From SFEL01 sp045603585 (GTDB lineage Bacteria > Bacillota > Clostridia > Christensenellales > CAG-138), in NCBI GenBank assembly GCA_045603585.1, contig JAZUMK010000034.1:1-23919 (forward strand): DNA of 23,919 nt. The letters run 5' to 3'. How positions within the stretch are numbered: the stretch's first letter is position 1; the number at the start of each line of letters is the position of its first letter. The notes under the pieces are model-generated. The model had not been told where the DNA came from. It searched no databases and saw only the letters and a program-made list of their open reading frames with translations. The translations under genes and the position numbers were made by a program. Below, piece after piece: positions 13,304 through 20,960 of the stretch.

Positions 13304-14131
13304 ATGAAAAACGATCCTGCAATGGTGCGCTATTGCCGCAAAAAGCTCCACAGGGGCCGCAGTCTTTTTTCCCAAATCGTAGACTATATTGCCCTGAGGG
13401 GACTTATATTCATGCTGTGCTGTATGTGGTTTGGTGCAAATATACAGAACAGCGTGGCAAAAATACTGCTCAGCATTGTTACCACGGCTTTTATATCCGT
13501 ATCGATAGACCTGCTGAACAGCCTGCGCCTTGATTCCCTGATAAAAAAGGAACGCGGCTATGCTGCGGAAGCAGAGCTGAACAGGCGGATATCCCTGCTT
13601 GGCGACAATGAAAGGAACAGCATTATCCGCCGTCATATTGCCGCCAACCGCGAAAGCTTCGGCAGCGACAAGCTGGTATGTCATGTAGGGCGTGCCTCCG
13701 GGGTGTCCGGCGATGACGTCATCAGGGCCGCCCGCAAAGCAAAGGAGCACAACGCTTCTGCCGTTGCAATATTTTACAGCGGCGAAATTTCATCCTCTGC
13801 CGATCAGGCAGTGTTCGGAGTTGGAGATATTCCATTTGAATTTATCCCGCTGCGCCGCATTCTGAGCAAAGAGGAACTTCAAGCTTTGCAGCCCTCCATG
13901 GAGGAGACGGACAAAATCATAATATCCCGCGCCTCGGAAGAAGCGCGCAAGCGCAAATCTGCCATGACAGCTCCCTTTTCACAGGGGCATGCACGGCGAT
14001 ATCTGTTGTGTGCCGCCTGCCTTACGGCAATGTCATTCTTTGTGGAATACTCGCTGTATTTTCGCCTTATGGCCGCAGCCTGCATAATGATGGGTGCCGC
14101 CGCATGGTGGGCAAACAAAGCTGCCGCATAG
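13304..14131 (+). CDS. Unrecognised membrane protein
   Basis: I do not recognise this 275-residue protein. Two hydrophobic segments near the N-terminus (about 30-46 and 50-72) and two near the C-terminus (about 231-250 and 253-270) bracket a soluble, probably cytoplasmic domain (about 75-228). That domain has IIRRHIAANRESFGSDKLVCHVGRASGVSGDDVIRAARKAKEH followed by SAVAIFYSGEISSSADQAVF and FEFIPLRRILSKEEL. This faintly resembles the second half of Mrr/NERD-type restriction-endonuclease-like folds, but no catalytic D/QxK motif is seen. The start follows GAGGTGA with 6 bases of spacing, and a terminator follows. It interrupts the obg-yhbY / nadD-rsfS cluster on the opposite strand. Base composition resembles its neighbours. 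Confidence 0.75.
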   Translation: MKNDPAMVRYCRKKLHRGRSLFSQIVDYIALRGLIFMLCCMWFGANIQNSVAKILLSIVTTAFISVSIDLLNSLRLDSLIKKERGYAAEAELNRRISLLGDNERNSIIRRHIAANRESFGSDKLVCHVGRASGVSGDDVIRAARKAKEHNASAVAIFYSGEISSSADQAVFGVGDIPFEFIPLRRILSKEELQALQPSMEETDKIIISRASEEARKRKSAMTAPFSQGHARRYLLCAACLTAMSFFVEYSLYFRLMAAACIMMGAAAWWANKAAA

Positions 14132-14160
14132 AAAAAATCCCGCAGATGCGGCATTTTTTT
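14122..14160. terminator. Terminator between membrane gene and yhbY
   Basis: TGCCGCAT (14122-14129, overlapping the gene end) pairs with ATGCGGCA (14146-14153), followed by seven T bases. On the minus strand the inner CCGC/GCGG stem is followed by TTTTTT and could end the yhbY transcript. Confidence 0.7.
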
Positions 14161-14167
14161 ATTGCGC

Positions 14168-14455
14168 TTATATTTCGATGCGGGGATTTTCCCTGCTGGC
14201 CCTGTACAGCACCAGCTTGCGGCCTATGCACTGCACAGGCTCTGCGCCCAGCGCTTCGCACAGCATATCGGATGCTTCACGGGCGGTAACGTCCGCGGTT
14301 TCCAGTATGCTTATCTTGATAAGCTCGCGGGTTTCCAATACGCCGTCGATCTGTTCTACAAAATTTTCATTGATATTGCCCTTGCCGATCTGGAACACCG
14401 GCTGAAGGGTATTTGCCATGGCCCTGAGGGCTGCTCTCTGCTTGCCTGTAAGCAT
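14168..14455 (-). CDS. yhbY: CRS1/YhbY-domain RNA-binding protein
   Basis: This small RNA-binding protein is associated with 50S ribosome precursors. The 95 residues are a single CRM (CRS1-YhbY) domain: LTGKQRAALRAMANTLQPVFQIGKGNINENFVEQI, LETRELIKISIL and a C-terminal IGRKLVLYR. The GxxG-like loop IGKGN typical of CRM domains is visible. The ATG follows AGGAGAGG. It lies 23 bases after obg, the usual arrangement in Firmicutes, and is probably co-transcribed with it. Confidence 0.95.
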   Translation of the reverse strand: MLTGKQRAALRAMANTLQPVFQIGKGNINENFVEQIDGVLETRELIKISILETADVTAREASDMLCEALGAEPVQCIGRKLVLYRASRENPRIEI

Positions 14456-14478
14456 AGTATGTAACCTCTCCTAAAGTA

Positions 14479-15753
14479 TTATTCTATAAAGTCAAATTCC
14501 CACTCGCCCATGCGGATGGTGCTTTCCTCGGTAGCTCCCGCTTCGCGGAGGGCATCGATAATGCCTTCGCGGATGAGGAACTGCTGGAAGCGGCGCATGG
14601 ACTCGTCATCCTCTGCATAGGTGGTATCCAGCAGATACTCTACGCTGCCGCCGGTAACCACAAATACGCCATCCTCCATATTGATTTCGAAGCCGGGCTC
14701 GTATTTGTAGCCTTCGGTGATCTCGTCCTCATCATACTCAAGGGGCTTGGGCAGCGTTGCAAGGGTTTTTACCACCTGATCCAGCAATGCGTCAAAGCCT
14801 GAAACCGTGGCCGCGGATACCGGAAATACCATTACGTCCTTGCCCATCTCCTTAAGCTCTTCCCTGAACAGCTCAAGGTTATCCTCTGCGCCGGTGATAT
14901 CCATCTTGTTTGCCGCAACCATCTGGGGCAGAGCCGCAAGATTTTCGCTGAATTTGCTCAGCTCTTCATTTATCTGTTTATAATCCTCCATGGGATCGCG
15001 GCCTTCGCAGCCGGACATATCCACAACATGCACAAGCATACGGGTGCGCTCAACGTGCCTGAGGAAATCATGACCAAGGCCCGCACCCTCTGCGGCGCCT
15101 TCGATAAGTCCGGGAATATCCGCAAGAACAAAGGTTTCCTCATAGCGCTTTACCACGCCCAGATTGGGGGTAAGGGTGGTAAAGTGGTAATTTGCGATCT
15201 TGGGCTTTGCGCTGGTCAGCACGGACAGTATGGTGCTCTTGCCCACATTGGGCAGACCTACAAGGCCAACATCCGCAATGGTCTTAAGCTCCAGCTCCAC
15301 CTCGTGCTCCACGGTCTTCTGGCCGGGTTGGCAGAACTTGGGGGCCTGACGGGTGGGAGTTGCATAGCGTGCATTGCCCTTGCCACCCCGTCCGCCGTGA
15401 AGAACCACTCTCTCCCTGCCGGGCTTGTTCATATCCGCAACGATGCGGCCGGTTTCAACTTCCCTTACAAGGGTGCCGACAGGAACCTTGATCACAAGGT
15501 TTTCGCCGTTTTTGCCCCTGGACATCTTGGCCTTGCCGTTTTCGCCGCGCTGTGCCTTATAGTGCCTCTGGAAACGGAAATCAAGCAAAGTGTTCATATT
15601 GGGGTCGGCATAGAAAACTATGCTGCCGCCGCGTCCGCCGTCGCCGCCGTCAGGTCCGCCCTGAGCCACGTATTTTTCACGATGGAAGCTGGAACAGCCG
15701 TCTCCGCCGTCTCCGGATTTTATTATTATCCTCGCCTTATCTACAAACTGCAT
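14479..15753 (-). CDS. obg: GTPase Obg
   Basis: Obg is an essential GTPase in 50S ribosome maturation and stress control. The 424-residue protein has all three family domains. The glycine-rich Obg fold (1-158) has repeated GDGGDG, GGPDGGDGGRGG and GGRGGKGN motifs. The G domain (159-335) has GLPNVGKS (166-173), DIPG (212-215), NKMD (282-285) and SAA (313-315). A C-terminal OCT domain (about 345-424) is the extension seen in many Firmicutes. The ATG follows AAAGGA. It is 30 bases downstream of nth and upstream of yhbY on the same strand, so the three genes probably share a transcript. Confidence 0.97.
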   Translation of the reverse strand: MQFVDKARIIIKSGDGGDGCSSFHREKYVAQGGPDGGDGGRGGSIVFYADPNMNTLLDFRFQRHYKAQRGENGKAKMSRGKNGENLVIKVPVGTLVREVETGRIVADMNKPGRERVVLHGGRGGKGNARYATPTRQAPKFCQPGQKTVEHEVELELKTIADVGLVGLPNVGKSTILSVLTSAKPKIANYHFTTLTPNLGVVKRYEETFVLADIPGLIEGAAEGAGLGHDFLRHVERTRMLVHVVDMSGCEGRDPMEDYKQINEELSKFSENLAALPQMVAANKMDITGAEDNLELFREELKEMGKDVMVFPVSAATVSGFDALLDQVVKTLATLPKPLEYDEDEITEGYKYEPGFEINMEDGVFVVTGGSVEYLLDTTYAEDDESMRRFQQFLIREGIIDALREAGATEESTIRMGEWEFDFIE

Positions 15754-15783
15754 GGTATTTTTCCTTTGCCGATATTTTGTGCT

Positions 15784-16437
15784 TTATATCTTTTTGTCCA
15801 GATATGCCCTGCAATATTCCCGTACGGTGCATATATCGCATTTGGGGTTTCTTGCGGCGCATACCTGCCTGCCGTGATAGATTATCCAGTGATGGGCTTT
15901 GGACCAATCCTCTTTGGGAATGTTCTTCATCAGCTGTTCTTCGGTTTTTGTCACATCCGCCGCCTTTGCAAGCCCTATGCGGTTTGACACCCTGAAAACA
16001 TGGGTATCCACCGCTATTGCCGGCACACCGAATGCATTTGACACGACCACGTTTGCGGTTTTGCGTCCCACGCCGGGAAGGGCTGTCAGCGTATCCCTGT
16101 CCTCCGGAACTTTATCGCCGTATTGCTCATGGATTATCCGGGCTGTGGCCACAAGGTTTTTTGCCTTGGTATTAAACAGGCCGCATCCGCGAATGTATGG
16201 GATTATCTCCTCGGGCGTTGCCGCGGCAAGTTTCTCGGGAGTGCCGTAAATCGGGAAAAGCTCTTTTGTGACCATGTTTACCCGCTTGTCAGTACACTGG
16301 GCAGAAAGCATGGTTGCCACCAGCAGCTCAAAGGGATTTGCAAAATCCAGCCCCGGCCTTGCATCGGGATAAGCAGCCGCAAGCGCAGCCAGCGCAGCCT
16401 GGATCCTTTGCTTTTTTTCTGCGGCCTTTTCTGCCAT
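15784..16437 (-). CDS. nth: Endonuclease III
   Basis: This base-excision-repair glycosylase/AP lyase removes oxidised pyrimidines. The 217-residue protein has the helix-hairpin-helix LPGVGRKTA with catalytic Lys126, the catalytic Asp144 in AVDTHVFR, and the [4Fe-4S] loop Cys193-x6-Cys200-x2-Cys203-x5-Cys209. The ATG at 16437 follows GGAGAGG. It heads the leftward nth-obg-yhbY group. Nothing is odd in the sequence. Confidence 0.97.
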   Translation of the reverse strand: MAEKAAEKKQRIQAALAALAAAYPDARPGLDFANPFELLVATMLSAQCTDKRVNMVTKELFPIYGTPEKLAAATPEEIIPYIRGCGLFNTKAKNLVATARIIHEQYGDKVPEDRDTLTALPGVGRKTANVVVSNAFGVPAIAVDTHVFRVSNRIGLAKAADVTKTEEQLMKNIPKEDWSKAHHWIIYHGRQVCAARNPKCDICTVREYCRAYLDKKI

Positions 16438-16464
16438 AGCCTCTCCTTTTCATAAACAATCCAT

Positions 16465-16520
16465 AATTAGCTAATTTATTATTTTACACCAAATATTCGT
16501 TTTTTTCCATAGATATTTGG
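16465..16520. repeat. Inverted repeats between nth and the LysR gene
   Basis: AATTAGCTAATT (16465-16476) is a perfect 12-bp palindrome. CCAAATAT (16489-16496) and ATATTTGG (16513-16520) form an 8-bp inverted repeat with a 16-base loop. Neither is followed by a T run in the leftward direction, so they are not convincing terminators. They could be operators for nth, or the longer repeat could be a weak end signal for the LysR transcript. Confidence 0.4.
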
Positions 16521-16523
16521 CTG

Positions 16524-17411
16524 TTATTGCATATTTTGCCCATCTCTTGCGCAGTATTCCTCCACAAAATCCAACAGCTTCCTCACCGCAGGCGCTCCCT
16601 CGCCTCCTCCCGGCAGAGCAATGCCAAGCACGCGATGATATTCCGGCTCAAGGGGTTTAAGCACCAGCCCCTCCGGCCTTCTGGACAGCACCAGCTCAGG
16701 CACAAGGGATACGCCCAGCCCCTTTGCTATCATGGACTGGATGGCCTCATCTCCGCGAACCCGAAAACGAACCTTAGGCGTAAGCTTTTCCCCTTCAAAT
16801 ACGCGATTTGCATCCTCGTCGGAGCCCTGCTGCTGCAGTATAAAGGGATATTCCAGCAATTTCTCAGGCTTTATGCGGTCATTGTCCGCAAGGGGATGCC
16901 CCGCCGGCAATACTGCGTATATGGGATCGTCAAAAAGAGGAATAAAAGTAAATTCGTCAGGCACAGGCAGCGACATAAAGGCAAGGTCTATCTTGCCCTG
17001 ATGCAGCCATTGGCAAATCTCACCGTGTTCACCAACATACAGCTGCAGTTCCACCCCGGGATGCATCTCGGTAAACTCTGCCACGATGCTGGGCAAAAAG
17101 TGTATGGACAGGCTGAAAAAACAGCCTATTCGGAGGGTACCCACGTCTGCGCCGTGTATACGCCCTACCTCCTCCCTCAGCTTTTGTTCGCCGTTGACTA
17201 TCTGGCGCACATAGCCCATCAGCTTTTCCGCTTCCGCCGTTGGAGTAACGCCGTTTTTGCCCCGCACAAGCAGCGGAAAGCCAAACTCGTCCTCAAGGGA
17301 GAGTATCATGTGGCTTATGCCGGGCTGGGTGTAGTTCAGCCGCTCCGCCGCCCTTGTAAGAGAGCCGGATTCTATGGTTTCCAGCAGCGCCCTGTATTTC
17401 TTTATGCTCAT
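16524..17411 (-). CDS. LysR-family regulator, probably of hydroxyproline use
   Basis: The 295-residue protein has the LysR winged-helix N-terminus (1-60): LLETIESGSLTRAAERLNYTQPGISHMILSLEDEFGFPLLVR. A linker helix leads to a periplasmic-binding-protein-like effector domain (about 90-290) with GTLRIGCFFSLSIHFLPSIVAEF and GLGVSLVPELVLSRR. The start follows GAGGG. It is transcribed divergently from hypE-hypD-proC, the standard layout for a LysR activator and its target. Palindromes in the shared gap (17434-17459) are candidate binding sites. The co-inducer is unknown; hydroxyproline or proline is my inference from context. Confidence 0.92.
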   Translation of the reverse strand: MSIKKYRALLETIESGSLTRAAERLNYTQPGISHMILSLEDEFGFPLLVRGKNGVTPTAEAEKLMGYVRQIVNGEQKLREEVGRIHGADVGTLRIGCFFSLSIHFLPSIVAEFTEMHPGVELQLYVGEHGEICQWLHQGKIDLAFMSLPVPDEFTFIPLFDDPIYAVLPAGHPLADNDRIKPEKLLEYPFILQQQGSDEDANRVFEGEKLTPKVRFRVRGDEAIQSMIAKGLGVSLVPELVLSRRPEGLVLKPLEPEYHRVLGIALPGGGEGAPAVRKLLDFVEEYCARDGQNMQ

Positions 17412-17433
17412 ATCGCCCTCACATTCAAAAATG

Positions 17434-17459
17434 GAATATTACATATTCTGAACATTCAG
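17434..17459. promoter_or_regulatory. Candidate LysR operator
   Basis: GAATAT-TAC-ATATTC (17434-17448) is a perfect 15-bp inverted repeat of LysR-site size, and it runs into CTGAA-CA-TTCAG (17448-17459). The two centres lie about 42 and 29.5 bases upstream of the hypE -10 box, near -54 and -41, compatible with recognition and activation half-sites. The LysR gene -10 box is just beside them, so autorepression is also possible. Confidence 0.5.
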
Positions 17460-17463
17460 TTTT

Positions 17464-17488
17464 ATTATAGCATAAAACATTGTATAAT
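17464..17488. promoter_or_regulatory. Divergent -10 boxes for LysR gene and hypE
   Basis: A plus-strand TATAAT (17483-17488) serves hypE and a minus-strand TATAAT (17464-17469) serves the LysR gene. Neither has a good -35 box, and the two promoters overlap, so an activator is probably needed for hypE. Confidence 0.5.
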
Positions 17489-17537
17489 AATTAACGTACA
17501 AACACAACCCATGTCTTTTCACTTCAAAAAAATCAAA

Positions 17538-17555
17538 GGGCGCTGCGCCCGGAGG
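17538..17555 (+). promoter_or_regulatory. Hairpin abutting the hypE ribosome binding site
   Basis: GGGCG-CTG-CGCCC (17538-17550) is a perfect 5-bp stem with a 3-base loop. It is followed without a gap by GGAGG (17551-17555), 5 bases before ATG 17561. It could shape access to the ribosome site; this is inference. Confidence 0.5.
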
Positions 17556-17560
17556 TACTT

Positions 17561-18475
17561 ATGTCCACTCCTTTGGTAACCAACATACAGCGATATTCCA
17601 TACATGACGGCGACGGCATACGCTCCACTGTGTTTTTCAAGGGCTGCACCATGGCCTGCAAGTGGTGCCACAATCCCGAAACTCAGGAATTTTCCGCCGA
17701 GCCAATGCGCAACGGCGACAGATGCGGCGGCTGCGGACGCTGCGCGGAAGTTTGTCCCGAGCACGCCATATCTCTGGAAAACGGCATTTCCGTTACAAAC
17801 CGCGATGCCTGCACCCGCTGCGGCACCTGCATTGACGAATGCTACAACGATGCCCGCAGCATATCCGGCAGGGCATATCCTGTAAAGGAGCTTGTGGAGC
17901 TTCTGGTAAAAGACAGCATGCACTGGGAAGCCTCCGGCGGCGGCGTTACCCTTTCCGGCGGCGAAGTAATGGCTCAGGATATGACCTACATCACAGACCT
18001 GATGAAGCGTCTCCATGCCAAGGGACATTCCATAAACATCGATACCTGCGGCTTTGTCCCCTTTGAAAATTACGAAAAAGTACTGCCCTATGCCAATGTA
18101 TTCCTGTACGACGTAAAGGCCATAAACGACGAAGTACACAAAAAATACACCGGCGTCAGCAATGCGCTGATACTGGATAACCTTGCAAAGCTTGGCAAGG
18201 CAGGCGCAAAGATATACCTTCGCATGCCCCTTATCAGCGGGCTGAACGATTCCAGAGAGGATATTCTCAAGGTTATAGACTTCCTCCGGGAAAACAACGT
18301 GCCAATACTTCAGGTAAATCTGCTGCCCTATCACGAGCTGGGGCAGGATAAGCTGGAAAAGCTGGGCAAGGCCCGCCACGATTTCAACTTTGCCCCCCCT
18401 TCAAACGACCACATTGATGAGCTGGTACAGCTCTTTAAACAAAACGGATATCAGAACACACGGATAGGAGGATAA
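17561..18475 (+). CDS. hypE: HypD-activating enzyme (radical SAM)
   Basis: This glycyl radical enzyme activase uses S-adenosylmethionine and a [4Fe-4S] cluster to place the radical on HypD. The 304-residue protein has the radical SAM motif Cys29-x3-Cys33-x2-Cys36 (GCTMACKWC). A ferredoxin-like insertion carries two CxxCxxCxxxC sets (Cys55/58/61/65 and Cys84/87/90/94), as in activases of the HypD, glycerol dehydratase and benzylsuccinate synthase type. The SAM-binding SGGE motif is at 132-135. The ATG follows GGAGG. Its stop is 7 bases before the hypD start. Substrate assignment rests on the neighbouring hypD. The name should not be confused with the hydrogenase maturation genes hypD/hypE. Confidence 0.94.
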   Translation: MSTPLVTNIQRYSIHDGDGIRSTVFFKGCTMACKWCHNPETQEFSAEPMRNGDRCGGCGRCAEVCPEHAISLENGISVTNRDACTRCGTCIDECYNDARSISGRAYPVKELVELLVKDSMHWEASGGGVTLSGGEVMAQDMTYITDLMKRLHAKGHSINIDTCGFVPFENYEKVLPYANVFLYDVKAINDEVHKKYTGVSNALILDNLAKLGKAGAKIYLRMPLISGLNDSREDILKVIDFLRENNVPILQVNLLPYHELGQDKLEKLGKARHDFNFAPPSNDHIDELVQLFKQNGYQNTRIGG

Positions 18476-18482
18476 ACAAAAA

Positions 18483-20879
18483 ATGGAAGAACGCGGAATG
18501 AACGCAAGGGTACGAATGCTGCGCAGACAGAGCGTTGAAACCCAGCCCCACATCTACATGGAGCGCGCCAAGCTCATGACCGAGGCATACAAGCTGTATG
18601 ACGGTTCCATGTCCATACCCGAAATGAGAGCGACCGCCCTCAAGTATTACTTTGAGCGCAAGACCATCGAGATCGCCGACGGTGAGCTTATCGTAGGCGA
18701 AAAGGGCGATACCGCTCAAGCTTCCCCCACCTTCCCCGAACTGTGCTGCCATACCCTGCAGGATATGCAGGTAATGAATGACCGCGACCTTATCAACTTC
18801 ACCGTTACCGAAGAAGATATGAAGCTGCAGGAAGAGGTCATCATACCCTATTGGGAAAACCGCAGCACCCGCCACAAGATCATCAACGCCATGACTCCGG
18901 AATGGAAGCTGGCATATGAGTCCGGCATATTCACCGAGTTTATGGAACAGCGCGGTCCCGGCCATACCGTAGGCTCCCGCAAGATATTCGAAAAGGGCTT
19001 CCTGGATTACAAGAAGGACATCGAAGATGCCATTGCCTCCCTTGATTACCTCAACGACATGAACGCATACAGCAAGCGCAATCAGCTGCGTGCCATGGCT
19101 ATCGACTGCGATGCCATCATAATCCTTGCAAACCGCTATGCAGACCTTGCAGAGAAGATGGCCGCAGAGGAGACCCGCCCCGAACGCAAGGCAGAGCTGC
19201 TGCAGATCGCAGAAAACTGCCGCTGGGTACCCGCAAACAAGCCCAAGACTTTCTGGCAGGCAATTCAGCAGTACTGGTTCGTACATATCGGCGTAACCAG
19301 CGAGCTCAACCCCTGGGACGCATACTCCCCTGGCCGCCTGGATCAGCACCTCAACCCCTTCTATGTGGCAGACGTTGAAGAAGGCCGCATCGACCGTGAC
19401 GGCGCTCTTGAGCTGCTTGAATGCCTGTGGGTCAAGTTCAACAACCAGCCCGCTCCCCCCAAGGTAGGCATCACCCTTAAGGAGAGCAGCACCTATACCG
19501 ACTTTGCAAACATCAACACCGGCGGTATCACCGAAGACGGCCGCGACGGCGTAAACGAAGTAAGCTATCTCATACTGGACTGCATGGACGAAATGAAGCT
19601 GCTGCAGCCCTCCAGCAACGTACAGATCAGCCGCAAGACCCCCCAGAAGTTCCTCAAGAGGGCCTGCGAGATCTCCCGCAAGGGCTGGGGCCAGCCCGCA
19701 TTCTACAATACCGAAGCTATCGTTCAGGAGCTGATGAACGCAGGCAAGTCCCTTGACGATGCACGCATGGGCGGCACCTCCGGCTGCGTTGAAACCGGCG
19801 CATTCGGCAACGAAGCCTACATCCTCACCGGCTATTTCAACCTGCCCAAGATTCTTGAGCTGACCCTCTATGACGGCTACGATCATATCGGCGGCAATCA
19901 GCTGGGCCTGCATACCGGCCATGCCAAGGACTTCAAGAGCTACGAAGAATTCTTCGAGGCATACAAGAAGCAGATCAAGTACTTTGTGGATATCAAGGTA
20001 AACGGCAGCAACGTTATCGAGCAGGTATTTGCCCAGTACATGCCCGCCCCCTTCCTCTCCATCATCACCAATGACTGCATCAAGGAAGGCAAGGACTACA
20101 ACGCAGGCGGCGCCCGCTACAATACCAACTACATCCAGGGCGTAGGTATCGGCACCATTACCGACTGCCTTGCCGCGATCAAGTACAACTGCTTTGACAA
20201 CCACAACTTCACCATGGAAGAGCTGGTTGAAGCCCTTGATCACAACTTCGAAGGCTATGACCGCATCTACCATCTGGTGTCCCACAAGACTCCCAAGTAC
20301 GGCAACGACGACGAATATGCCGACAGCATCATGAAGGAGATCTTCCAGTATTACCGCGACTGCGTAACCGGCAGACCCAATACCAAGGGCGGATATTACC
20401 GCATCAACATGCTGCCCACCACCTGCCATGTATACTTCGGCGAAGTAATGGGCGCATCTCCCAACGGCCGCCTTGCCCACAAGCCCGTATCCGAGGGCAT
20501 CTCCCCCGAGAAGGGCGCCGACCTGTACGGCCCCACTGCGGTTATCAATTCCTGCGCCAAGATGGACCATCTTTCCACCGGCGGCACCCTGCTGAACCAG
20601 AAGTTTACTCCCTCCGTTGTTGCAGGTGAAGTTGGCCTTGACCAGATGGCAAACCTTGTACGTTCCTACTTCAACATGGACGGTCACCACATCCAGTTCA
20701 ACGTTATCGACCGCAAGACCCTCCTTGCCGCTCAGGCAAACCCCGAGGAATACAAGGATCTTATCGTACGCGTTGCAGGCTACAGCGATCATTTCCGCAA
20801 CCTCAGCAAGGAGCTGCAGGACGAGATCATCAACCGTACCGAGCAGAGCTTTGACGACGTTCCCGGCAGAGTCTGCTAA
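18483..20879 (+). CDS. hypD: trans-4-Hydroxy-L-proline dehydratase
   Basis: This glycyl radical enzyme removes water from trans-4-hydroxy-L-proline to give pyrroline-5-carboxylate. The 798-residue protein has the thiyl cysteine Cys435 in GTSGCVETG with Glu437, the glycyl radical Gly766 in RVAGYSDHF, and His161 and Asp279. From memory, these match Clostridioides difficile HypD residues C434, E436, G765, H160 and D278 with a constant offset of one. Long stretches such as KFNNQPAPPKVGITLKESST also fit the HypD subgroup rather than pyruvate formate-lyase. AGGAGG (18466-18471) lies within the hypE end, 11 bases before the ATG. Ile and Asn codons here are mostly ATC and AAC, in contrast to the ATA-rich neighbours, which suggests high expression. 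proC follows, consuming the product. Confidence 0.95.
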   Translation: MEERGMNARVRMLRRQSVETQPHIYMERAKLMTEAYKLYDGSMSIPEMRATALKYYFERKTIEIADGELIVGEKGDTAQASPTFPELCCHTLQDMQVMNDRDLINFTVTEEDMKLQEEVIIPYWENRSTRHKIINAMTPEWKLAYESGIFTEFMEQRGPGHTVGSRKIFEKGFLDYKKDIEDAIASLDYLNDMNAYSKRNQLRAMAIDCDAIIILANRYADLAEKMAAEETRPERKAELLQIAENCRWVPANKPKTFWQAIQQYWFVHIGVTSELNPWDAYSPGRLDQHLNPFYVADVEEGRIDRDGALELLECLWVKFNNQPAPPKVGITLKESSTYTDFANINTGGITEDGRDGVNEVSYLILDCMDEMKLLQPSSNVQISRKTPQKFLKRACEISRKGWGQPAFYNTEAIVQELMNAGKSLDDARMGGTSGCVETGAFGNEAYILTGYFNLPKILELTLYDGYDHIGGNQLGLHTGHAKDFKSYEEFFEAYKKQIKYFVDIKVNGSNVIEQVFAQYMPAPFLSIITNDCIKEGKDYNAGGARYNTNYIQGVGIGTITDCLAAIKYNCFDNHNFTMEELVEALDHNFEGYDRIYHLVSHKTPKYGNDDEYADSIMKEIFQYYRDCVTGRPNTKGGYYRINMLPTTCHVYFGEVMGASPNGRLAHKPVSEGISPEKGADLYGPTAVINSCAKMDHLSTGGTLLNQKFTPSVVAGEVGLDQMANLVRSYFNMDGHHIQFNVIDRKTLLAAQANPEEYKDLIVRVAGYSDHFRNLSKELQDEIINRTEQSFDDVPGRVC

Positions 20880-20893
20880 TTACCGCATCACAG

Positions 20894-20920
20894 GCACAGG
20901 AGCGCTCTGCGCTCCTGTGC
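20894..20920 (+). other. Intercistronic hairpin between hypD and proC
   Basis: GCACAGGAGCGC and GCGCTCCTGTGC form a perfect 12-bp stem with a TCT loop. The following bases (TTCACCCCC) are not a T run, so it is not an ordinary terminator. It could protect the hypD message from 3' decay and set a hypD:proC ratio, or cause partial termination. Confidence 0.75.
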
Positions 20921-20960
20921 TTCACCCCCAGCAAGTACTTATTCAGGAGGAAATACAAAA

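Noticed and set aside
18435..20792. A 785-codon open frame on the minus strand opposite hypD
   Set aside because: It is a shadow of hypD codon bias. It has no recognisable domain, and the plus-strand frame has complete catalytic motifs.
18483..20879. Pyruvate formate-lyase or glycerol dehydratase identity for the glycyl radical enzyme
   Set aside because: The active site is a single Cys in GCVET rather than the adjacent Cys pair of pyruvate formate-lyase. The HypD-type residues and the adjacent proC point to hydroxyproline dehydratase.
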